From: Anaeromyces robustus
Lineage: Eukaryota; Neocallimastigomycota; Neocallimastigomycetes; Neocallimastigales; Neocallimastigaceae
NCBI GenBank assembly: GCA_002104895.1
Contig: MCFG01000689.1
Coordinates: forward strand, 1 to 14,957
Length of the DNA stretch: 14,957 nt
Direction: 5' to 3'
The position numbers were made by a program, and so were the translations under genes. Shown here one piece after another: positions 8,190 through 14,957 of this stretch. How positions within the stretch are numbered: the first letter of the stretch is position 1; each line of letters begins with the position of its first letter. The notes below the pieces were generated by a model. That model saw only the letters and a program-made list of their open reading frames with translations. It was not told where the DNA came from and ran no database searches.

Positions 8190-8824
8190 GCAATTGGCGA
8201 TAGTAGTGGTATTTTATTATAAACGTATTTGAGGATCAAGGATATGTTATAGTATGTGTAGTAGGTATAAGGAAAAAAAATTATAAAAATATCGTAATTG
8301 TTTTTTAATATTTAAATTTTGAGTTCTTGCATAAGGATTCACTACTCTAGCATTAATACCATATGTTCCATTATCATAAGTACCAAGGGATACTAATTTG
8401 ATTAATTTTTAGATCGCCTGATACATCCATTCATCTATCTACTCTCATAATTATAGGATTCAATATTACACTAACTAAATTTCAGTTAAAACAAGGTTAT
8501 TATCTAAATCGATATCATAATAACGTGTTCTTTTGTAACTAACACTTTACCATTAATTACATTATTTCATTTTTTATTTGTAAGATAACATTGTTCAGAA
8601 TTAATATTCATATATCCTTTAACATCCCAATCTTTAGGATTAAATATACCTGAAAAAATCCATAATCTATAAATTCACTTTTTTATAATAACAATCTTTT
8701 AAAACATTCCATGTTAAAATAAATCCGTTTGATTTTAAGTATTTTACACAGATGTACCTTTACTTGTAGCGCAATAGATAAAATTAACTAATACGATTGT
8801 GACAAAAATAAATAGTTATTTCAT
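8190..8824 (-). pseudogene. Secreted PI-PLC-like protein, copy 2
   Basis: A longer remnant of the same PLC-like gene. It begins at ATG 8822-8824 with a signal-peptide-like stretch (MK, TAA, LFIFVTIVLVNFIYC, then ATSKGTS), implying secretion of the original protein. A sequence follows in shifting frames: VKYLKSNGFILTWNVLKDC, GIFNPKDWDVKGYMNINSE, QCYLTNKK and RYYDIDLDNNLVLTEI, resembling an N-terminal beta-rich domain. Next comes WMYQAI, the lead-in to the X domain, then TAA at 8409-8411. The X domain reads KLVSLGTYDNGTYG and ARTQNLNIKKQL; the catalytic signature GTHDS of copy 1 is GTYDN here, so the first His is lost, and a 15-bp deletion removes most of the GIRYF lead-in. At least four stops and several frameshifts make this non-functional. 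The N-terminal domain assignment is inference. Confidence 0.7.
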
Positions 8825-8911
8825 TTTTAAATTTAAAAAAAAAAAATATTAATACATTTATTTTGATTTATATATACTATTAGTTTATTTTATTATTTTT
8901 TGTATCACCTT

Positions 8912-10784
8912 TTAATCATTTTTTCTTTTTGTATCACTTTTCTTAATCATTTTTTTTCTTTTTGTAGCACTTCTTAATCTTTTATACATACCATCAGATT
9001 CTTGATCAGTTTTTCTTTTATTTTTAGAATTAGGTTGATCAATTTTTCTTTTATTTTCAGATTTAGGATATTCATCAACTGATATTTTTTTTAATTCATT
9101 ATCACGTTCTTCTATTATACATGAATATAATTTATTTTCTGTATTTAAATTTATTCCTAATAATAAAATATTTCCCTCATATCCATCATTATTTAAGCCA
9201 TGATAATATTTTTTTCGATGTATTTGTTTAAGGGCTTTTTTTGCTGAACCATTCATTTTCAATTCTATTATAATAACTGCTTTCCTTTTGTCTTTTGGAT
9301 AAAATATAAAATCTGAAATTCCTTTTCCTTTACCTACTTCATCAACTATATAATTAATCCTAGCATTAAAATAAGCAAACTCTACAACATGTTTTAAATT
9401 ACCATGATCCATTTTATCTCCTGGTTTGATATTTTCCATATGAGAGTTTTCTAAAATTTTACATATTTCTTTTGGATTTATTTCTAATGTCATTTCTAAC
9501 ATCTTTCCGGAATTATTTATCATATTATAATAATAATAATACTCCAGATCTTTATATTTTCTTAAAACATTTATAAATTTTTCTTCTAATTCTTTATTTG
9601 GAATAGAAATTTTTCCGTCATAATAAGTTAAGAATCCAAACGTAACCATTTTCGAATATAATTCGGCTTTCAATTTTTTTTCATTTGTTTTTTCATTTGT
9701 TTCTTTATTATTTGTTGAACTATTTAAATTATTTTCTGTTCCAAAACCTTTTAATTCTATTTCTATATTTTTTCCTTTAATTAATTCTAAAATATTATCT
9801 TTTACACCTAAAATATTAAAATTAATTATATTGACTAATTCATCAAAACCTCCTGTTTTTGTCCAATAATTCTTAATCCTATCTTTGACTAAAGCATGAT
9901 ATATTGACCATGGATTAAAGATTTTTTCACCGTTGTACGCTTTATATCCATTATACCAATTTTCTAAATCTTCATATTTAATTTTACTACTTTTATTAAT
10001 TTTTTTATTTTTTTCACAAAGATCGCGAACTTCTTGTTCCGTAAAACCAAAATATTGATAATATTTTTTATCTTTTAGCATAGAATATTCATCAAAACAA
10101 TTTAGGGTTGATTGAGAAAACTCTTTTGCTATTGGTGATATTCCAGTCATATAAGCAAAGGCTGAATAACATTTATCTTTTATTAATGATTTCAAAAATC
10201 GAATATATTTAACTTTTTCTTTAGGAGAAAAGTCATTATTAAAAATTATATAATCCCATTCATCAATAATAATAATAAATTTTTCTCCTGTTTTCTCATA
10301 CATATTTTGTAAATTTACAAGTATTTTATTACAAGGTTTTTTTTCCACTTTATATTTTTGATAAAATTCTATAATATCTTGTTTAAATATATTATTAATT
10401 TTTCGTTTAAATTTTTTACATTTTTTGCATGAAAAAAGATCAGATGAAAAACAAAATATAGGGTATGATATTTTCCTTGAAATTCTCTATACTGTTCTAT
10501 TTCTTTTTTTTTTCAGTTTCATCTGAACTTTTTCCTTTGGAAACTTTAAGTTTATCAAATATTTCTTGAGAATCAAATCCTTTACTATAATATGTAGTTA
10601 ACAAGGCAGCTATTGATGTTTTCCCAAATCTTCTTGGTTTTGTAATACATACATTTTTACGGCCATCTTTACCGATTAATTTATTAAAATCATTTATAAT
10701 ATTTGATTTATCAACAAAGAATTCTTGGTTAAGTAAACATTTAAATTTTTCATACATGTTTCCATTATCAATTATTAATCCCAT
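8912..10784 (-). CDS. AAA-ATPase-like / PD-(D/E)XK nuclease protein, two homopolymer frameshifts
   Basis: A protein of the AAA-ATPase-like (DUF1703-type) family with a C-terminal PD-(D/E)XK nuclease-like domain, widespread in gut bacteria and expanded in gut fungi; its substrate is unknown. ATG at 10782-10784. Residue positions assume the two shifts are corrected (624 aa): FFVDKSNII (22-30), Walker A-like ITKPRRFGKTS (47-57), Walker B FIIIIDEWDYI (170-180), TGISPIAKEF, NWYNGYKAYNGEKIFNPWSI (276-295), nuclease motif D492 ... E508-L-K510 in ISDFIFYP ... VIIIELK, and QIxxKKYY. The tail (about 578-624) carries repeated KRKIDQ/KRKTDQ and KRLRSATKRKK, likely nuclear-localisation signals. The first frame stops at 10497-10499 after an A10 run (T10 at 10504-10513) that needs 11; the middle frame shifts at A5 (10447-10451), one base short; the third frame runs to TAA at 8912. 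The GTG at 10348 is internal. No other stop occurs. The shifts may be sequencing errors or early decay. Confidence 0.85.
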
Positions 10785-11316
10785 TTTTTGTATTTTACTA
10801 ACTTTTTTTTTTTTATTTATAATAAATAAAATTTTTTAAAAATACTGCTCTTGAATTATATTTTTAATGAACAAATTTTAATTTATTAAAAATAAAATAA
10901 ATAATAATTTATTAATTTATTCTATTATATATATATAATAAATATCTTTAATTTATGTAAAAAAAAAAAATAAAAATAAAAAAAATAATATATATAATAA
11001 ATACCTTATAATTTTTGTAAAAATAAAATATTACGAATTAAATATATGCTTCTATTTTTTATTTATATATCTTTGAAATTTTTGATGTTAGATATGAATT
11101 CAATTGATATAAAGAGTTACATTTTAGTTAGAATAAAATAATTTTTATCATACGTTATGAATTAATTTATATTATTATTAAATATTAATATATTTAATAT
11201 TATTTGTTATAATAATAATAATCTATAAATTTTTTATAATTTTTTTTTACATTTTTTTTTTTTTATTTTATTCTATCTTAAAATATATATATTAAAAAAT
11301 ATATAATTAAAATTTA
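10785..11316. other. Upstream region of the nuclease gene, A/T-rich
   Basis: Contains T- and A-rich runs directly upstream of the ATG (10803-10816) and (TA)n-like tracts near 10925 and 10990. This is the only place for the promoter of the minus-strand gene, but no distinct element stands out. The LTR element begins at 11322. Confidence 0.4.
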
Positions 11317-11321
11317 ATAAC
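11317..11321. repeat. Target-site duplication, left
   Basis: ATAAC directly precedes the 5' LTR and is repeated at 12601-12605 directly after the 3' LTR, as expected from retroviral-type integration. The match can be read as six bases (AATAAC) if the last A of the LTR is counted as host. Confidence 0.8.
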
Positions 11322-11568
11322 TGTCAGAATAATATTTATTGTGTTTATCATAACATAATTAACTTATATTATTTATATAAATAAATAACCCCTTAATATT
11401 ATTGTATCAACCAATAGAAATAATATTTAATCTTTTATTAAATATAAATAGGAAATAAATTCTCTATTTATTCTTTTGATTAAGAAAGATAATATGTAGT
11501 AAATTATTATAAAATATAATAAAGTATCTTAACATAAAATAATAAATATTTATATATTAATTTTGAAA
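11322..11568 (+). repeat. 5' LTR (247 bp)
   Basis: Starts TGTCAGAATAAT and ends TTTTGAAA. Differences from the 3' LTR are one extra C (CCCC versus CCC), AATAATATTT versus AATTATTT, and one extra A in GTAGTAAATT. No substitution was seen. It contains the promoter signals described separately and AATAAA-type poly-A signals. Confidence 0.9.
11411..11452 (+). promoter_or_regulatory. LTR promoter: CCAAT box and TATA box
   Basis: CCAAT at 11411-11415 and TATAAATAGG at 11443-11452 are about 28 bases apart, followed by a pyrimidine-containing stretch (TTCTCTATTTATTC) that could hold the transcription start. The same pair is present in the 3' LTR at 12446-12450 and 12476-12485. TATA matches are frequent in this DNA, but this one ends in GG and has a conserved upstream CCAAT. 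Confidence 0.5.
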
Positions 11569-11836
11569 GATTAAGAGTCTCCACTCACTATAATTGAGCT
11601 TTATATAATTTAAGTATTAAATTATAAATATTATAAATGATAATTTTTTATAAATAAATATAAACTAACTCATATATATATATATATACATATAAATGTT
11701 TAACTGAAGAACTAATTAATCAAAATCATTCAAAATAAAAATATTAATTACATAATAAAGTATATAAAAATGTAAAAATTTTTGAAATTATATTTTTGTT
11801 TGAACTGAATCTTGTCAACCAAACATTTATATCTAA

Positions 11837-11853
11837 GCTGAAATTATGTCAGC
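11837..11853 (+). repeat. Stem-loop GCTGA-AATTATG-TCAGC
   Basis: A 5-bp stem with a 7-base loop AATTATG inside the LTR element. A sister stem-loop lies 32 bases downstream with the same loop and a changed but still paired outer base pair. Confidence 0.6.
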
Positions 11854-11868
11854 CAAAAATTTTTTTGA

Positions 11869-11885
11869 ACTGAAATTATGTCAGT
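11869..11885 (+). repeat. Stem-loop ACTGA-AATTATG-TCAGT
   Basis: Sister of the stem-loop at 11837-11853. The outer G-C pair is replaced by A-T, both sides having changed, with an identical loop. A weaker form (ACTGA ... TCAAC) lies at 11804-11819. Confidence 0.6.
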
Positions 11886-11893
11886 CATATCAT

Positions 11894-12069
11894 TTTTAAG
11901 ATTAAGTCAGCCACATTTATTTGAGCTGAATTATATTCTTTAAGATTAAGTCAGCCACATTTATTTGAGCTGAATTATATTCTTTAAGATTAAGTCAGCC
12001 ACATTTATTTGAGCTGAATTATATTCTTTAAGATTAAGTTAGCCACATTTATTTGAACTGAATTATATT
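11894..12069 (+). repeat. Four tandem 44-bp repeats inside the LTR element
   Basis: Units start at 11894, 11938, 11982 and 12026. Each contains GTCAGCCAC followed 13-14 bases later by GAGCTGAA, so TCAGC and GCTGA can pair within a unit or between neighbouring units. Units 1-3 are nearly identical; unit 4 has GTTAGCC and GAACTGAA. The array continues the motif of the two compact stem-loops upstream, and another isolated pair follows near 12129-12155 (GAGCTG ... GTCAGCC). Confidence 0.85.
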
Positions 12070-12348
12070 CCATTAAAATTATAATATTAATAATACTTTA
12101 TTTCTAAATGATATTTTATTTTTACTTGAGCTGTTTATAAAAATTATGTCAGCCAAGTATAAATAATTAGAAATAAATTAACCAATAGAGTAATTAATAT
12201 AAATAAAACTAATAAAATAATAATATTAATTAAACAATATTATATGTACATGAAATATTAAAATTAAATTATAATCAAAATATTTGTATAAATTTTCATA
12301 TAAAATTAAATTTAAAATAATAAATTAATCTTATAGAAAGATTAATTT

Positions 12349-12357
12349 AAGGAGGAA
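12349..12357 (+). other. Polypurine tract of LTR element
   Basis: AAGGAGGAA ends directly before the TGTCAG start of the 3' LTR. Four G residues in nine bases is conspicuous in this DNA. This is the usual plus-strand DNA priming site of LTR retroelements. Confidence 0.75.
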
Positions 12358-12600
12358 TGTCAGAATAATATTTATTGTGTTTATCATAACATAATTAACT
12401 TATATTATTTATATAAATAAATAACCCTTAATATTATTGTATCAACCAATAGAAATTATTTAATCTTTTATTAAATATAAATAGGAAATAAATTCTCTAT
12501 TTATTCTTTTGATTAAGAAAGATAATATGTAGTAATTATTATAAAATATAATAAAGTATCTTAACATAAAATAATAAATATTTATATATTAATTTTGAAA
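12358..12600 (+). repeat. 3' LTR (243 bp)
   Basis: Direct repeat of 11322-11568, lacking four bases in three small indels. Ends TTTTGAAA and is followed by the right target-site copy. Confidence 0.9.
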
Positions 12601-12605
12601 ATAAC
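12601..12605. repeat. Target-site duplication, right
   Basis: ATAAC, identical to 11317-11321. Confidence 0.8.
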
Positions 12606-13419
12606 AATATAATCTTAACATATTATTACAATAAACATAAAATATTAATATTAATAATAATATATATAATATAAATTAATTCATATCATGTGATAAATTA
12701 TTGGATAGGTTGCTTTTGATAGTATAAATTCTATTTTATTAATTATTTAATTTTTATTAATTCTATTTTATTAATTTAAATATTCAAAAATCTAATCTAA
12801 AATTTATATGATTGTTTAGTTAACGTTGAAGTAAAAATATTGTTAAACATGAAATCAATTTATTAACAACATCTATTTTTATTGATATTTCTATTTTTAT
12901 TTAAATTATGAAGTAAATAATTAATATATTAATTTAAATGAATTTTAAAATTCATATTTATAATTCAAATATTAAACATATATTACAATATTTTTAAAAG
13001 AATATTATTTATTTTTAATTTACAATATCATTCTTATTACTTAATAATTTTATTAAAAATTATAATATCCTTATAGCTATTTAACTATATATATATAATA
13101 AAAATAGCTATAGAGATGATTATAAAAAATATTTAATTATATTAAAGTTAATTTTAATTTATACTATTTATTTTTCTTTCAATAAATCAACTTCAAAGCT
13201 AAAATTTTAATTTAAAGAACCAATAAAAATTAGTTTTTGATTAAAAAAAAAAAATTGTTTAAAATGATTATTATTTGTACTTTAAAAATGTATGATTCAT
13301 TATTAAATACATATAATTTATAAATAATATATAAAAAAATTTTTTTGAACATATTATTTATATAATATTATATAATAATCATTAATAAAAGCGTAATAAA
13401 TGTTTTTTATACAATAATA
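12606..13419. other. Gene-free A/T-rich region
   Basis: No protein or RNA gene is recognised. Contains an imperfect local direct repeat of ATTCTATTTTATTAATT at about 12727-12776 and an 11-bp inverted repeat at 13072-13112. Confidence 0.5.
13072..13112. repeat. 11-bp inverted repeat, 19-base spacer
   Basis: TATAGCTATTT (13072-13082) and AAATAGCTATA (13102-13112) are exact reverse complements around a TA-rich spacer. The GC at the centre of each arm makes it less likely to be a pure composition effect. Each arm itself contains the palindrome TATAGCTATA or a near form. Confidence 0.5.
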
Positions 13420-13985
13420 CTAAAAATAATAATAATTGTGATAAAAAAAAAAAGTTCTAAATTATAATTGAGAGTTTCCTTGGTAACCATTATTAAATAT
13501 TGATTCATTATTAAATTAGTTTTTAAAGTACATCTAAAATGTATGAGAATTACCAAAGGGAGTTGACGTCGAAATAGTAAGACAAAGAATTTTTTTTTAT
13601 TCATATCTTTTTTCATCTAATTTAGCGACTTGTATGAATAAAATAAGTTTTATAAATATTGGTAAAACCAATCAAGAATTTACATAGGGGTTAAGAAATC
13701 ATTTTCATTAATGGAAACAATTAATTTCTTATTATAATTTAGTAATAATATTACAATATTATCATTATTATTCTTGATCGCTTCAAGTAACGGATAATTT
13801 CCATTGTATTCCTTTTTCATTAATGACTATATTTGTTTTATCATATTCTAATAATGTTGTAATCATTTCAATATTATTATATTTTATAGCTTCCAGTAAA
13901 GGGAAATTACCATTAACATCCTTTTCATTAATATTTAATTTTTTTTTTTATAATTTTCTTTACCATCACCTAAAAATAATCAACA
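13420..13985 (-). pseudogene. Ankyrin-repeat protein, degenerate (minus strand)
   Basis: Remnant of an ankyrin protein of a different subtype from the one at 433-1372, with NGNYPLLEAIK-type units. Reading down the minus strand: GDGKENYK near 13960-13975, an A11 run that shifts the frame by one, LNINEKDVNGNFPLLEAIK with NNIEMITTLLEYDKTNIVINEK (about 13810-13940), a second one-base frameshift near 13803-13815, then NGNYPLLEAIKNNND, NIVILLLNYNKKLIVSINEN and DFLTPM ending at TAA (13679-13681). Weaker coding-like sequence (KLILFIQVAKLDEKRYE) continues to about 13600, then decays. A possible 3' splice acceptor (TATTTTTAG, on the minus strand) precedes GDGKE near 13980. Repeats of this kind mediate protein contacts; the piece is too broken to be functional as assembled. 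Confidence 0.75.
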
Positions 13986-14957
13986 AAAAAAATAGAATTT
14001 GATAATATTTTTAATTTTTAATAAAAATTTTTTTAAATATGTATTCATATTAAGAGTAGTATTCTTATCATAAAAAAAGAAAAAGAAGAAGAAAAAAAAA
14101 AACTGGAAATAAAGAAATATTTTTAATTAAATGAAAAAAAATTTTTTATTAATAAAAAATAAAATTAAATTAATAATAAAAGAATAAAATTAAATTAAAA
14201 ATAAAATAAATTTTAAGGTAAAATAAATAAAATTAATAATAAACTATATAGAAAATATGAATGGTATATTAACTATTGAAATTTAATTTAAATTATAAAT
14301 AAATAAAGAAGGAAGAAAAAAAATAAAAATAAAATATTTTTCTTAGAATAAAAAATTAAATAAATAAAAATTAAAAAAAAAAAAAAATGTAAAAAGAAAT
14401 GGAGTTATTTGATAATATAATATAATAAAATAAATTAATTGTTTAAAAAAAAAAAATTCAATTTTTCTAGAAGGGTTAAAACAAATTTAAATTCTTTAAA
14501 ATTTTAAATAAATGATCACAAAAAATAAATTATTGTTACATGTTACATTATTACAAATATAAACAAAAATATATTGGCATATTTTATTATGGTACTGTAC
14601 CGGCCGATATAATAAATAGTATAAATTTGAATTTATGTTTAATTTATTATTGGGTATTATAGTTTGTTATTGGTTTTAAGTTAACAAATTAGATATTAAG
14701 TTGACATTACATTAGATGGTTAAAGAATTATAAAAATGTTATATAAAAATTGTTATAAAATTTAATTAATTAAATGAATTGAATTAAATGAATTAATTGA
14801 AAAATTAAAAATATTTAAAGTATATTTATTAGACTTTCTACAGATCTATAGAAATTCTATAGAATAATTTAAATCTTCTTTTTGTAATAAATGTATTATT
14901 AAATATCTTAATGCATTATTTTAAAATTTAATTTTATAGTAAAATTTTATAATTTTT
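13986..14957. other. Gene-free A/T-rich right flank
   Basis: No coding signature on either strand. A-rich runs occur at 14070-14101 and around 14380. The only compositional anomaly is the G+C-rich GGTACTGTACCGGCCG at 14591-14606, which holds an interrupted palindrome (GGTAC-T-GTACC) next to CGGCCG. It may belong to a repeat that is not complete here. Confidence 0.5.

Larger units (their letters stand above)
11322..12600 (+). mobile_element. Non-autonomous LTR retrotransposon (TRIM-like), 1279 bp
   Basis: Two direct repeats (11322-11568 and 12358-12600) start with TGTCAG and enclose a 789-bp interior with no open frame for gag, protease, reverse transcriptase or integrase. A polypurine tract AAGGAGGAA (12349-12357) abuts the 3' LTR and fixes the plus-strand orientation. 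A 5-bp target duplication ATAAC flanks the whole. The LTRs differ only by three small indels (4 bases in total), so insertion was recent or the sequence is kept uniform. No TGG-initial primer-binding site follows the 5' LTR (it reads GATTAAGAGTCTCC), so priming may use an internal tRNA fragment, or the 3' LTR limit is misjudged. The LTR ends in GAAA, not the usual CA. Size and lack of coding fit terminal-repeat retrotransposons in miniature, which must borrow enzymes from an autonomous relative that is not in this window. Confidence 0.85.

Noticed and set aside
11894-12069. CRISPR array
   Set aside because: The 44-bp units are contiguous tandem copies without unique spacers, lie inside an LTR element and are in a eukaryotic-type genome.
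13407-13616. Independent 69-aa protein on the minus strand
   Set aside because: It lies in the downstream, frame-shifted part of the ankyrin pseudogene and its sequence has no motif of its own.

Overview
The window is extremely A+T-rich (apparently well above 80% by eye), with long homopolymers, tetra- to hexanucleotide microsatellites and no prokaryotic operon layout. The combination of decayed ankyrin arrays, leucine-rich repeats, a secreted PI-PLC-like protein, an Rpn-type nuclease fragment, a lone NRPS condensation-domain fragment and an AAA-ATPase-like/PD-(D/E)XK protein with a basic eukaryotic-style tail points to the nuclear genome of an anaerobic gut fungus (Neocallimastigomycota). 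The assignment is an inference from composition and gene families; no rRNA, tRNA or marker gene confirms it.

Layout. 1-432: A/T desert. 433-1372 (+): ankyrin-repeat pseudogene. 1828-2103 (-): unrecognised coding remnant with two internal stops. 2104-3521: gene-free, with a perfect 19-bp hairpin at 2730-2772. 3522-4412: copy 1 of a duplicated segment carrying the core of a PI-PLC X-domain pseudogene (-), bordered on both sides by perfect hairpins. 4779-5198 (-): C-terminal fragment of an Rpn-like nuclease. 5380-5722 (+): condensation-domain fragment. 5871-6370 (+): degenerate LRRs. 6606-6960 (+): another unrecognised coding remnant. 7105-8426: copy 2 of the duplicated segment, enlarged by (TAAA)30, (TAAAA)83 and a 35-A tract; its PLC pseudogene continues to a signal-peptide-like start at 8824. 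8912-10784 (-): the only nearly intact gene, a 624-aa AAA-ATPase-like/PD-(D/E)XK protein interrupted only by two one-base homopolymer frameshifts. 11322-12600: a compact non-autonomous LTR retrotransposon. 13420-13985 (-): a second ankyrin pseudogene. The rest is A/T-rich sequence without recognisable genes.

How it fits together. This is an accessory, pseudogene-rich region, not a pathway. Most fragments belong to large multicopy families and carry frameshifts, stops or truncations. Against that background the LTR element stands out: its two LTRs (247 and 243 bp) differ only by three tiny indels and no substitution that I can see, it has a matching ATAAC target-site duplication, a polypurine tract and a CCAAT/TATA promoter, and its coding-free interior carries an array of GCTGA/TCAGC stem-loops, one pair of which shows a compensatory change. 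The element and its stem-loop array are the best candidate here for something undescribed.
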